Source: Rhynchonema sp. JSB1_4 (taxonomy: Eukaryota > Nematoda > Chromadorea > Monhysterida > Xyalidae). Taken from it: 64,000 nt of DNA. Below the pieces are notes generated by a model. That model did not search any database. It was not told the origin of the DNA and worked only from the letters and a program-made list of their open reading frames with translations. The stretch covers positions 20,161-84,160 of the forward strand of contig JASAMV010008341.1 of the NCBI GenBank assembly GCA_030248065.1, read 5' to 3'. This document shows positions 18,001 through 28,731 of the stretch, in pieces. The first letter of the stretch is position 1. Every line of letters begins with the position of its first letter. The translations under genes were made by a program, and so were the position numbers.

Positions 18001-21000
18001 GATGATTTATGCTTATGGACATAAAATGTTGTACCAGATTCAACTATGCAACACCACATCTCTGCCTGCACTTCGTTTGTATACGTATATATACGTTTGT
18101 ATACGTTCTTTGTTGAAGGATAATAATATGGCACGAGCAAAATAGCTGGTCACTGAGTACCACTGAATTAACGTGTGATTCCACACTGACGAGAAGTTGG
18201 CATGAGAATCACTATGCTGTTGACCAATTTTATGATCTGCACTACGCTAGCCAACATTTACCAAAGTCGACTTTGGTTAGCTGCATAATACAACGCAGCT
18301 GTAAGTCTGACCATCGATGATGACTCTGTAAGTAGTATGCGCATTTTACACTGGAATTCAAACAGATGTTGTGGACCGAAAAGTACCCGGACCGAAAAGC
18401 ACCTGGACCGAAAGGTACCTGGACCGAAAAGTACCAGGACCGAAAGGCACCTGGACCGAAAAGTACATGGACCGAAAGGTACCTGGACCGAAAAGTACCT
18501 GGACCGAAACGTACCTGGACCGAAAAGTACCTGCACCGAAAGGTACCTGGACCGAAAAGTACATGGACCGAAACGTACCTGGACCTAAATGTACATGGAC
18601 CGAAAGGTACTTGGACCGTAAAGTGAGTGGAACGAAAAGCACCTGGACCGAAAGGTTACATGGACCGAAAAGTCCTGTGGACCGAAAAGCACGCTTTACC
18701 GAAAAGATACGGAATCTAATGAGAATGGTAATGAATGGTTGACGCCGCAGTCCAGCCTGACAATCTCGACGGACGCAGAACACAACACAAACTTGGCTGA
18801 GCTCAAACTTGGCGATCGGATCGGAAAAGTTCAGATCTGTTTGGTCACGTCCTGGGAGCACTTTCTATTTCATACAATAAAAACTCACAAATTGTAGCCA
18901 AAAGTTACAAGCAATTGTAAATCCACTTTCCACAATAATTTTGTATCCAGTTACAATTTTTGTAGCTGGCTACAATAGAGCTGAAAATGTTTCGATGGCA
19001 CGATTTTCTTTCGCTTAGGCAACCATGAAAACGCATGTTTGATAAAATTAGTTTCCAATAAATTGCTTGTAGAGATGATAAACATTATTTAAAAAATCGG
19101 GCCCGGGTCAAATAATTGATAAACAATCAAATTGTATCGAGTTAGGACGGTCCCACCGGTGTGCACCCAGCTACAATTTTTCTCTTTCTTACAATGCGAG
19201 TTACAAAATTTTCTTTTGTAGCTGGATACAATTGTACCCAGTTACAATTGTAACTTCTTACAATTGTATCACTCACAATTGTAACTGCGTCAAGTGGCTT
19301 TTGTACCTGGGTACAAATTGTAGCGTTTTTTTGTGAGAACTTACAATTTGTATGAAATAGAAAGTGCTCCCTGATCCTTCTCCGTGGTCGGAGTGACCGA
19401 AACACGCGGCCACCAAGTGTCTGATCTCAGATCTCGAATGTTCACATATGCTTTTCACACACAGGTTCCTCTTGGTGATCAGCCTTGAGCGTGTCTACGC
19501 CGTGTGTCTCCCGGTGGCCCATCGTTCGTTGTGGTCCCGATCCTATCGACTCTATCTGCTCATTGGCGCCATTCTGACTTCAAGCTTTGCGCTCTGCTTC
19601 TACTTTCATTTTGGCAGAGGTGGCGATCCGTTAGTGACCTTTTTCAAACCTTTTTTTAATCTCTTTCCAGGTGCTTGTCGTCTATAGAGCGTGTCAAGTA
19701 TCTGCACTGTACTGCATGATTTTTCTATTGAAGACTTTAGCCACACGCAAACTTTAAAAAGCACAATTTTGGCTTGTATAAGAAGCATAAGGTGCTTTCC
19801 CGCCCTTCCAAACGAGGGTAAAATAGTTAAAGAAGGCAACCGTCGCTGTAGCAATAGAGCAGCCTGCTTTACCCATTGGTGATGCCTTGGCCCATCCCAG
19901 CCACTTTTTTAATTTTGTGGTAATTTGGGCGCCACCGCCACCGCGCCGAAGCGGCCACGACACCAAATTGACAGTGTTCCTTGACCCCGCTCCCCATTTA
20001 ACCGTCGCTTCTCCGGGATGGAGACGGCTGGGTTCGTCAGCAACCTGCTTGTCCGGTTGGGTGTTGAAAATAAAAAGGAACAGGTCGAACACAGCTAAGC
20101 CTGCCAGACCGGACGGGGCACACACACAACTGGAGCATGGCCGCTTATTGGGCCATGGCCGGAGCCCAAGTGCCACTCTGATTGGGAGGTACATATACTT
20201 CGCATCAATGGCACCATTTGGCATCCAGGTACTATCCACTGGTGAGCAGCATGTTCATGGCGTCCACCATAATCGTGCCGACGGTGGCTCAATGTGCGGC
20301 CAATTCCGTGCTCATCTACGCGCTGCGTCGACGAAGACTTGAATTCCAACAGAAATATAGTAACGCCAACAATGAACAGCCGCCCGACGAACAATACGAA
20401 ATGGTCGAGCAGAATGGCGCTGGGCAGTCACATAAGGGTAATTTAGGCTTATATTATAGTGGTCAACTCACTCCGTCGACTCACCTTGTAGAGTAGTCAA
20501 CTCACCCCGAATGCTGTGTATTATTTCTCACGTTCACTCGGGGGCTGCTGTGAGTTGACGAAGTGATTTGACCCCTCGAGTTGACCGCTGTAATGTTCGT
20601 CGCAGTTTTTGGGATGCTATGGCCATAGACGCGGGGTGTGCATTCGCAATGATGATTATCACTGGTGCACGGCCAATGAAAGCTGGTCGAAACTAGCGGA
20701 AAACCAAAAACCACGCTGAACAACGTGTCCAACTCGTACCGACGTTACTGGGCACACCTTCGGCTAACTATGTTTTTCAGCCGAGGCCTAAAAGAAAACA
20801 AATGCGTATCATGAACGCCCAAAACCCATCAAGCGATTTCTGCTCAGACTCGTCTATGCTGACAAAAACCGCCGTATCCCGAAAGGTGACGACAGTGTCT
20901 ACGGTATCGGCGCAACGCTTGACAATGGAACGCAAGGTTACGATAGTGGTTGTAGCGATCGCGCTGTGCTACATTTTCACTCACATTCCATCCGTGATTG

Positions 21001-21535
21001 TTGGTGTGGTCATTATACACAGTCAAATCAATCATGTGCGACTGAATTCGATGATGTTTCAATATACACGTGCGTTTGCGAAAGGAGAGGTTTTGATTTT
21101 GAATTGAGAACAATGGCTGGCTTTCTGCCAAACGCTCACAAACTTTTAGTGACCAATGTTGATTTCTGCCAGACTAGAGGTTTGGTACATTATTACGTGC
21201 ACATTTCTGTTGACGATGACCTGGTGCAAACCTGCTTCCGAAAGTAAGTGAACTTCCCGTTTTCGCATTATCACTGTTAATAAGTCAATCATAGCCATTT
21301 GTAATTGACAAGACTTTAGCCCTTAGCCCCGCCCTTTCCAGAAATCGTAAGTAACAGCCTGGTTGTAACGGGCAAGGTGATGAACTTTGTGATCCTATGG
21401 ATTGCATCCACCCAATTTCGTCAACAATTGCGGGCCAGCTGTTGTAATTGTTGTCCAACGGCTGCGCCATGTGACACAACACTGACGAATGCTGACACAC
21501 CACGTGGATGGAGTCAAAGGAATGGCAATCCGTGA
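12037..21535 (+). CDS. Class A G-protein-coupled receptor, 6 exons
   Basis: Exons: 12037-12186, 12536-12828, 19465-19619, 20189-20437, 20781-21069, 21342-21535. Exon 1 has helix 1 with the GN..V motif (LFGLPGNVLTVIVLLGTIMR). Exon 2 has helix 2 (DTFFLVHMIPINMHSLM), a long polar loop and the start of helix 3. Exon 3 completes helix 3 with ERV in place of DRY (SLERVYAVCLP) and adds helix 4. Exon 4 has helix 5, exon 5 has helix 6, exon 6 has helix 7 (KVMNFVILW, with NF in place of NP of NPxxY) and a Cys-rich tail. This pattern suits peptide-type rhodopsin-family receptors; the ligand is unknown. The exon 4/5 junction is unresolved: exon 4 as drawn ends in phase 1 and exon 5 opens in phase 0, so a microexon or another border exists. 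The second intron is 6.6 kb of nested transposons. Confidence 0.85.
12457..12489 (+). repeat. Dispersed 33-bp motif, site 3
   Basis: GGTGCATCAGGTACTCGTCA then GTGCGAATGCACC; 46 bp before receptor exon 2. Confidence 0.85.
12970..13945. mobile_element. LTR-retroelement remnant (two partial LTRs)
   Basis: Two blocks occur twice in the same order. Block A (GAAATTGTTTGGAGAGTGTG..) is at about 12978-13074 and 13568-13657. Block B (GTAGTGATATGGGCCG..) is at about 13086-13170 and 13858-13945. The second copy keeps about 200 bp between A and B; the first has lost it. A 400-bp purine-rich stretch (13171-13560) lies between the copies. This fits a small LTR element reduced to two LTRs and an internal stub. 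No target duplication was established. Confidence 0.55.
14035..14225 (-). repeat. 16-bp tandem repeat in left foldback arm
   Basis: About twelve imperfect units reading TGGACCGAAAAGTACC on the minus strand (CGGTCCAGGTACCTTT on plus). Units vary at one or two bases (GGTACC/AGTACC/AGTGCT). Confidence 0.9.
15273..15284 (+). repeat. GTGATGTTTCAC 12-mer, site 3
   Basis: Exact copy in the left half of the foldback element; its mirror is at 16251-16262. Confidence 0.8.
16251..16262 (-). repeat. GTGATGTTTCAC 12-mer, site 4
   Basis: Mirror of site 3 in the right half of the foldback element. Confidence 0.8.
16826..17347. mobile_element. hAT MITE nested in the foldback element
   Basis: Inverted termini CAGGGTTGGGCAAAAAA are flanked by an 8-bp duplication CAAGCAAT (16818-16825 and 17348-17355). 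It is 522 bp, with subterminal runs of A/T and the motif AACGTTTTTT. It inserted into the right arm of the foldback element, so it is the younger of the two. Confidence 0.9.
18361..18690 (+). repeat. 16-bp tandem repeat in right foldback arm
   Basis: About twenty units of TGGACCGAAAAGTACC and variants, more than in the left arm, so the array has changed copy number since the arms formed. Confidence 0.9.
18854..19371. mobile_element. MITE with GGGAGCACTTTC termini and subterminal ACAATTGTA repeats
   Basis: Inverted ends of about 24 bp (GGGAGCACTTTCTATTTCAT..) bound 518 bp packed with copies of TTACAATTGTA and CTACAATTT in both orientations. It lies just upstream of receptor exon 3. I found no matching target duplication. 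Confidence 0.75.
19623..20188. other. Receptor intron, no element recognised
   Basis: Spacer between exons coding for helix 4 and helix 5. It contains a GC-rich stretch (19910-20160) open in two frames but without family signature. It may be an old repeat. Confidence 0.4.
20454..20594. mobile_element. Short hairpin MITE (GGTCAACTC termini)
   Basis: TTATAGTGGTCAACTCAC at the left is mirrored by GAGTTGACCGCTGTAAT at the right, with further internal GTCAACTC copies. It is about 140 bp, in the receptor intron between exons 4 and 5. Confidence 0.55.
20638..20670 (-). repeat. Dispersed 33-bp motif, site 4
   Basis: Diverged in the middle (TGATAATCATCATTGCGAA) but keeps GTGCACCAG and GCGAATGCAC ends. 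It is in the receptor intron before exon 5. Confidence 0.65.
21197..21228 (-). repeat. Dispersed 33-bp motif, site 5
   Basis: TGCACCAGGTCATCGTCA is kept and GTGCAC is present at the other end; the segment between is changed. In the last receptor intron. Confidence 0.7.
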
Positions 21536-22051
21536 CACACACACACACGTTTCAGAATCTCATGGGACGGATCGTGGTTTTCGGGTCAATTCGATTGTGA
21601 TTGCGATTGTTGATGTAGTAACATACACAATTTGTAGGCCAGAATCTATTGCGGCGGTTTGTTTGGTTGCGCTTCGTAAACAAGTTCCCATTAATTCAAC
21701 AAACAATGTTATCATATCGTATATTTGTATTTCGGGTGGGTGTAGGTTGCAGGCAAAACGTGACTTCGGTTCATTAGCCGAGCGTAAATTTTGGCCACAA
21801 CGTTGGTGTAGGCTGAGCAGACGGCTTTTCCTTTCATATGGATTCATCGCGTTGTTCGCTTTTATTAGCAAATTACCTGTCTGTTTTTTTGTTTCGGTGG
21901 CCTGTGAATATGGTCCACTGAGTTAATAGTTGTACAGTTGTACAGTAGTTATGTACATAACAAATTATATTTGCTGCATTTTCCTTGCTTGTATACGTCA
22001 GTATGTTGTGCTAAATAAACCTTTTGCTTTATTCCAGATTTGTTGTGTTAA

Positions 22052-23123
22052 AGGTGCTGGTCAACAACCCATCGACTTCGTTTAATCTTGGGGGCAGTGC
22101 ACCTGAACAAAGGTGGAATATCGTGTTACTCGACCCTGACTTGGGGAGTCGATTGGTTGCTTCCTGATGTTTCACGGCCGGGTTGAAGTTTGCCCCTCAG
22201 TGAAAAAATGCAAAAATTTTGCCGGGTTTCCGTGGAAAGGACAATTCGCGGCAACGTTTAATAATTTCTGAATATCAAGCACCAACGTTTGTTTCATCAG
22301 TATGATATACAGCTTTGCAGGAAACAGCTTGTATTCTGAAGGAGAAGTCATTTAGTTCCAAAAACCTGGTGTTTTTTGGTCACCGTTTTCTTCGCCGATA
22401 ATTTTAAGCATCTGCGATTAACCAGCAAATGTGTTGATCGGACACAAAAATCCTCTAATTATTGTGTACATAACCTGTGCTTTTGAGTTCTTTGCACCAA
22501 ATACAGCTAACGCAATAATTCGGACAACATGCTCAAGTCGGTCATTATGGGCGTGCGCGATCCCAAAAAAAGACAAAACATTTTTGAGTGCTCGAATCTG
22601 CACGTTGTTTTTGAGCGCGCGCGCTGATAATGACCGACTTGCGCATGTTGTCCGAATTATTGTATTAGCTGCGTTTGGTGCAGAGAACTCAAAAGCACAG
22701 GTTATGTACACAGTAATTATAGGATTTTTGTGTCCGACCAACACATTTGCTGGTCAATCGCAGATGCTTAAAAATATCGGCGAAGAAAACGGTGACTAAA
22801 AAACACCAGGTTTTTGGAACTAAATGTTTTCTCACTTAGAATGCAAGCTGTTTCCTGCAATGCCGTATATCATGCCGATGAAATAAATGTTTGTGCTTGA
22901 TATTCTGAAATTCTTAAACGTCGCCGTGAATTGTGCTTTCCACGGGAAGCCGGCATAACTTTTGCATTTTTTCACTAAGGGGCGAACTTCAACCCGGCCG
23001 TGAAACATCAGGAAGCAAAGAATCGACTCTCCAAGTCAGAGTCGAGTAATACGATATCCCACCTTCCTTAATGTGCACTGCCCCCAAGATTAAGCGAGGT
23101 CGATGGGTTGTTGACCAGCAGCT
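22052..23123. mobile_element. TTAA-flanked, almost fully palindromic MITE (1,072 bp)
   Basis: Both outer flanks are TTAA (22048-22051, 23124-23127). The termini are AGGTGCTGGTCAACAACC / AGCTGCTGGTCAACAACC. The two halves are inverted copies over nearly their whole length, meeting near 22588, with scattered substitutions. A TTAA duplication points to piggyBac or Kolobok transposases. Open frames inside it are palindrome by-products. Confidence 0.88.
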
Positions 23124-23129
23124 TTAAAA

Positions 23130-24215
23130 ATGGCGATCGATGTGAGTTTTACATATGTACATGATGATGTATAAAACTACATTATGTACAGTAGGTGTGA
23201 ATAGCACTAGTTCTGTTACTATACGTGCAGTGTACATAAAGTCTGTGAATATCCGGACGTGATCCATGCCTAAACTTTGAGTGAATAAGAGATCAAATTG
23301 GCTACTTCGTATGATGAGTTTTCGCCCTTACAGCTTGCGTCATAAGAATCTTAGACAAAGGTGAAGCGCAATCGCGATAGTGCAAATACTTACCAAAATC
23401 CGAGTACGCCTACACTTAAAATCTCTTAATCGACTCCACCCCACGATGTGAGAGCTGCTGATACGAGGATACCCAGCTGATTTCCAACCACCCACCTGCG
23501 AAAGTGGCATCTCACTAGAAGACAGACCAGCTGAAGCCAGACAACAAAAGTCCTCAATCCAGATGGTGTGGCGTGTTGTTTTTCTTCTATTTTGCCTGTA
23601 ATTGAGCAAAGCGAAGAAGGGAAACCGCTGAATCTCACGCTAAATGATTTTAATGGCACAAACCCACGCCAATTGAGCTGCAACAGCGTCAGTGCAGCTC
23701 CCGACAACCTTGCACCTTCGATTAAGACCAAAGGCCCGAAGAAAACAAATTTAGAAAAAACGTCAGCGGTGGCTTGAGGGGGTGGCAGAAAAGTTGTTCA
23801 CCGTTCTAGAAATGTATGTACTGTACTGTCGCTTTTGAGTACTGCCGATATTGCCTTCGGGTACACCCGGTGGAGCACCTAGTCAATGTAGGCCGCCCAC
23901 ATCGTCAGTAGTTTTGCACCGCGCACACACCCATTGATCACAGAACCTGTTTGATATGGAATTTGGCATGCTTCTCTGTTGACAATTTACTGCATCTTAT
24001 GCCCAATATATTAGAAAAGATGTATACTAACTCATTAGAAAAAAGTTCCACACGTGAAAACGGTTTGAGCATGTGAAGCAAACCAAAGATGAACATCTTG
24101 GTTGCCCTAACTATGGGACTCGAACAAAGGTTCAGCAGCACACATCTCAGCCCATTTTATGATGTATTGCTGTATTTATATTGTGCATGTACCTTTCCTA
24201 CGCCGAGCTACTGCT
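23130..24215. other. No recognised gene
   Basis: Only short open frames without family motifs. A weak match to the dispersed motif core lies near 23899. Confidence 0.4.
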
Positions 24216-25513
24216 CACTGGGAAGGACTTGTGGTTTTTCCACAAGTCTTTACGTGGTTTTTTAACAAGTCATTTGTAAAACTGGAGCCACTTAAAGACT
24301 TGTAAAATTAAGCAAAAGACTTGTGGTTTATAACACAGCGGTATAGCAGTCCCAAAACCACAATTAACTTGTGGTTTTTACAAACTACTTGTGATTTCTT
24401 CTGTCGTTTACAAGTTACTTGTAAATGTTTCAAACATTTTAAATCTCGGTTCGTGCACTTTTTATTTCCCTTTACTCTCCTTCACACAGCAAGATCATAC
24501 AAAAACAAGATATAAATTTGAAATATAGAAGTAAAAACGCGAAATATGAAGAAAAAGCTTTCAAATGGCACGTGCGTACCAAAATACTGGACTAAAGGGT
24601 AAAGCAATTTTGCTCAAACAGCATGAAGACAAAGCAGAGTTTGGCTTGAATTGAAAATTTTTACGTATTTATATCATTCAAATCACAAACCGATACGATG
24701 GCGACCGTTTTGCAGTGCACAGCACTGCTGGGTGCGGTTCGATTAGCGTAGCTCTTGCACCGCTGGGTTGATATAGCGCAGGATAGACTGAAAGAGTGAA
24801 ATGTCAAGTGAGATTAAAGGGTACATAATTCAGTTTCAGCACCACATGTCAAAAGGCAAATGATGTGTATGATAGGCGGAGTTGTTTGCTTTACTTTGGC
24901 AACTCATTGAAAAATTTGATCGGCACGAAAACTCACCTGAAAAATTGGCGCTGAGAACTCGGTCCAGGCGTTTTCCGTTAATGGGCCGGGCCCGGCCTCT
25001 TTTTCATTTGATGGACAACAGAACGAGCGTTTGGAACAACGAATTGGATGTCGTCTGAAAACGTTCCATTTTGATTTCGAAACGGATGCGACGCATAATA
25101 AAAAGTAAAAGTTTTAGCAATTGAAAACCAACCGTAATCGAAGTCCTCAAGCTTCGCTGTTGAAATTGAGGCTTCCAAATAGATTTTTCAAATGCGTAGT
25201 CCCATTGAACTGCTTTCGGCATAACAAACATCGTACGCAGTATGAAAACACCAAATACAGCAAAGCGTTAACTTGAAAATTATCCGGTTTGGCGATCCTC
25301 GGCCAACAAAAATGTTTCATTGCAATTCCCGCTTTTTTTGGCAGAACCACAAGTGATTTGTTATTTTGTTACAAATAACTTGTGGTTTTTACAAGTGTTT
25401 TGTAATTTATCGATTAAACCACAAGACTTTTATTCAAATACCACAAGTAATTTGTGGTTTCGTCATAACCACAAATCGACTTGTGGTTTTAAAACCACAA
25501 GTCCTTCCCAGTG
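24216..25513. mobile_element. MITE with CACTGGGAAGGACTTGTGG termini
   Basis: Inverted ends CACTGGGAAGGACTTGTGG are followed at both sides by clusters of ACTTGTGGTTTT and its complement AAAACCACAAGT, at least ten copies in the outer 200 bp of each end. The middle is unrelated A/T-rich DNA with no transposase. A target duplication is not evident. Confidence 0.75.
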
Positions 25514-25523
25514 AGTGTATGTA

Positions 25524-26537
25524 CAGATCCCCCAACAAGTAGCGTCCCAGTGCGCAGGATTTTTTCGGCCTACCGCGGTTGACTGCAGTCAACCGCAAGC
25601 CCACCGGATTGCTGTCTTTAACACGCAAGGTATAGGCGACAGCGACCCACCGGGGGCTACCGCCTGCTACCGCAGTCGACTGCGGTGGGGCGCGGTGACT
25701 GCCCACTACCGCGCTCCCTTGGCTTGCTCGCTTTTTGTTTTTTTAAATCGTACTTGGTGCTATTTACTTGCTTTTGAGCTCCATTCAGCTCGGTCTGGTT
25801 TGTGTTTTAAAAGTCACGAAGTAAAAATATGCTACACTAAATTTTGTTTATGCAATAGTACGAAATTGAGGCTTAATACTCATAATTGATAAGCGGTTCC
25901 GCAGCGCGCAATGCACGCAGAGATTGACCTCAGTTTCGTTGTTTTTTTTTGACATATGCGAAATTATGCGATTCTTCTTGGATGATTATGTCTCATAATA
26001 TTTGTTCTGTCACTGAAATTCGTGTCCCATCTAATTTCTTGTGAATGGATTTGCCGCTTTATATTTCAGAAGATGGTTCAGTATATTGTATGTATCTTGG
26101 ACTGCCGTTTTATCAACATTTGCACGTGTCTTTTACAGCGAACCAATATGCATATTTTGATTTTCGTTCTTAATAAGTGAAGTTTGAGAACAAAAAATGC
26201 TGCGGTTATCATTCCACGTTCGATGAATTGCAATACCCGCATCTGCGACTTTTGAAACACAAACCAAACCGGGCTGAATGAAGCTCAAAAGCAAGTAAAT
26301 AGCAGCAAGTACGATAAAAAAAACAAAAAGCGAGCAAGCCAAGGGAGCGCGGTAGTGAGCAGTCACCGCTCCCCACCGCAGTCGACTGCGGTAGCAGGCG
26401 GTAGCCCCCGGTGGGTCGCTGTCGCCTATACTTTGCGTGTTAAAGACAGCAATCCGGTGGGCTTGCGGTTGACTGCAGTCAACCGCGGTAGGCCGAAAAA
26501 ATCCTGCGCACTGGGACGCTACTTGTTGTGGGATCTG
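25524..26537. mobile_element. TA-flanked palindromic MITE (1,014 bp)
   Basis: Inverted arms of about 300 bp start CAGATCCC and continue through a GC-rich stretch with nested small palindromes (GGTTGACTGCAGTCAACC, CGCAGTCGACTGCG). TA sits at each edge (25522-25523, 26538-26539), as for Tc1/mariner-type insertion. The centre (about 25825-26240) is not palindromic. It starts only 10 bp after the preceding MITE. Confidence 0.75.
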
Positions 26538-26737
26538 TATGTATATGCAGTACAGCAGGTTCCTTCAGAACAAGATACATAGCCGTCTAATTTCGCGTTT
26601 CCTTTCTTGTGCCAACGAAAGTATTTTTGCTAACAAACCGGCGGCGTTGCGTACCAACAACAACAGCGGCTTTCATTATATCTCAACCACAAGCAACTTA
26701 TCAGCTGGTATGCTATGCGAGCATATAGGCTGACTTG

Positions 26738-27127
26738 GCCGCTAGGTAACAGCCACACATTCCCAGCTGGCCTTGATCCCCCCGATAGATTTGAGTTGGG
26801 TGAAAATTTTTGGCGAAAAGTTGTTCCGGGGGTATTTTGGGTCAAGGAGTCCGAGTCAGGGTTCAGGCACCAATTGGAGCTATTAGCGATTGTGCTCAAA
26901 ATTGGTACCCGCGGATTGGTTTGGGCGCTGAATGAGAACTTCGCGTCAGTTTTTGCAAACCTGCTTCTTTATTGGTTAAAATTGGCGATATCGGTCTGTA
27001 TAAACGGTGGCATGCAAAAACTAAGCAAATACACCCTGGACCAAGTTTTCGCCACAAGTTTTTATCACCAAACTCAAATTTATCACTGGGACCAAGGTGA
27101 GCTGAGAATGTGTGGCTCTTGGCGTTC
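26738..27127. mobile_element. Inverted-repeat element (AGCCACACATTC termini)
   Basis: AGCCACACATTCCCAGCTGG at about 26749 pairs with its complement near 27120; arms of about 100 bp include TTTGAGTTGG..GGCGAAAA. The sequence CCCCCGATAGATT also occurs in the foldback element (about 16100), so the two share an ancestral module. A 182-codon frame crossing it is not a real gene. Confidence 0.55.
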
Positions 27128-27302
27128 ATGCTGTCTGCGTGTGAACATAGTGACCTTTTGCCTCATGATCAAATGTTACCGTGGCAAAACTGCATGCCAC
27201 AGCGTGGACAGAAAGTTCATTCGTAAAATTAACCTGAAAAATAACCACTTGACAGATCTGTAACATGCCCCGATCAACTGGGGCACGGACCAAAACAGTC
27301 TA

Positions 27303-27405
27303 ACCATGTGAGCCCAAGCCTGAGCCTAATCCTAGACTCAAGCCTAAGCTGAAGCCTAATCCTGACCCAAACCCGAAACCTAAGCTCAGCTGCTCAGGCT
27401 CCAGT
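27303..27405. repeat. Degenerate CCTAAGC/CCTAATC short repeat
   Basis: About a dozen units of 6-9 bp of the type AGCCTAAGC, AGCCTAATC, GACCCAAACC. It resembles a degenerate telomere-like or simple repeat. Confidence 0.6.
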
Positions 27406-28209
27406 TAACGGGTCCCAGTCAATTGGGTGGCCAGAACCGCGACCTGTGGTGTGGTGGACCTTGTATCCGTTTGAACTAAATTCAGCGCTGCCCTCTCACA
27501 TATGAGTTGTTGCGATTTCTCCATGATAGACAACCATATCATACTACGTGGACGAACATTTGAACCACAATACTGCACTAAAATACAGCTGTTTGTTTCT
27601 CTTTGAGATACGCTAACAAAAGACTCAGACAAGCAGCCGTGCGAAGCAGCTGCGTTGTCTTCCCACGAGCTAATTTGGCGCGCCTGCGTACCGTAGTTAT
27701 TATAATTGCGCTCTATGAAAGATACATCATTATTGTTGTGTTGGTTACACTTTATCCAAGACGCGAGCTTATAATAACCATCATGGTGATGCGCTTTCAC
27801 AACGTAAGGCAATCTTTGGGCAGATACAAATGTCGTCTATGCACGTCGCGTGCCTGTGCAGCAGGCGCTGTGTGTTGCGTCACTTGTGTTTACGACATTA
27901 GAATCAGTCGTTGTTTGGAAGCTATAACCATTTATGAAGGCATCGTCCATGGTGCGTGCCATTTCGTGCTTACAATCAGAAGATTCCATGTGTAGAAACG
28001 AACTACTATGTATTGTAGGTATACAATGACATGAATGGAGATGCGAAAGCACCTTCAATGCACATGTAGACTTCTGTTCTTGAAGCCCGCTGATTCAAAG
28101 GTGTTTATCCATTGCGAAATTATCAGTGCGTGTCTGTCTGTCTAATAGGCCGCAAGTGCTCATGGCTTTGCAGACTTGCGCTTGACGACGACGTACGAAC
28201 AGGTCGGTG
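27406..28209. other. No recognised gene
   Basis: Short open frames only (for example 27603-27995). No motif or splice structure I can support. Confidence 0.4.
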
Positions 28210-28345
28210 CAGGGTTGGGCAAAAAAACATTTTCTGAGGTTTTTGAAAAAATAAATTTTTTTATTTTCAAGAACAAGATGGTCAAAAGCCTCTTTCTGGA
28301 TAGTATTTTCTGTCATGTTTCTCCAAGGTCGAAAAATTTTCTTCA
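28210..28345. mobile_element. Fragment of hAT MITE family
   Basis: Starts CAGGGTTGGGCAAAAAAAC and resembles the left end of the element at 8874. The right end is missing. Confidence 0.5.
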
Positions 28346-28380
28346 CATGCCTAGGTATGTATAGAGCTTGTATATTTGGT

Positions 28381-28624
28381 ATCTAAGATGCACCAAGTGA
28401 TGATATTTTGCGAAAAATTTGTTGTGGTCTTATTGCCAGCCACTGTGGGTAGCCCTGACGAGGGCTGTTGGGTAGGGTAAGTGGCCTGGTGAGGCGCGGT
28501 TGCGACGTTTCGACAACGGATCCTGCTGTCGTCATCAGGCTAATGTGCCCTCTGCGCGGTGTCGAACTTGAGGCATTGGGCTATGGGTCTGACGCTTTAA
28601 CCATTTGACTATCGAGGAGACAGT
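28381..28624 (-). mobile_element. tRNA-derived SINE, copy 1
   Basis: On the minus strand it opens with a tRNA-like head: A-box-like TAGTCAAATGG and B-box AGTTCGACACC about 33 bp apart. A body with GATGACGACAGCAGGATCC and GTCGAAACGTCGC follows. The tail carries a hairpin AGCCCT-CGTC-AGGGCT followed by ACCCA. It is about 85-90% like the copy at 41902 but in the opposite orientation. Confidence 0.8.
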
Positions 28625-28626
28625 GA

Positions 28627-28731
28627 TGTGTGCAGTGCCCCCAGAACTGCCAACCAAAACTTCAAGGAAACAAAAGTGCTGGCAACAGTACCCAACAAGT
28701 TCAAGAGGAAGATCGGGGAAGCCTTGGAGAT
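28627..28731 (+). pseudogene. Left part of an older coding fragment split by the BEL element
   Basis: Open on the plus strand with coding-like content (..KFKRKIGEALE). If the BEL element and one copy of its 5-bp duplication are disregarded, the frame continues at 41616-41709. It may be the end of an older retroelement protein (the pattern recalls the tail of a GIY-YIG domain), but I am not certain. Confidence 0.5.

Larger units (their letters stand above)
13970..18716. mobile_element. Foldback element with 1.3-kb inverted arms and satellite-like ends
   Basis: The ends are inverted copies starting GATTCCGTATCTTTTCGGTC, flanked by an identical 8-bp duplication TAATGAGA (13962-13969 and 18717-18724). 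Next come tandem repeats of about 16 bp (unit TGGACCGAAAAGTACC) at about 14035-14225 and 18361-18690, then long inverted arms (to about 15190 and from about 17432). A further inverted block pairs 15208-15510 with 16037-16318. The right half carries about 1.1 kb of extra sequence including a hAT MITE. No transposase is visible, so it must be mobilised in trans. Architecture recalls Foldback transposons; the superfamily is unassigned. Confidence 0.85.

Noticed and set aside
18358..18861. Frames of 83-167 codons with repeated GPKST- or FRSR-type units
   Set aside because: They are translations of the 16-bp tandem array in the foldback arm.
22418..22799. Two frames of 108 and 122 codons on opposite strands with similar products
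   Set aside because: They mirror each other because the MITE is a palindrome. No family motif and no codon bias.
26715..27263. 182-codon open frame
   Set aside because: It crosses an inverted-repeat element and shares modules with the foldback element. No protein family is recognisable.
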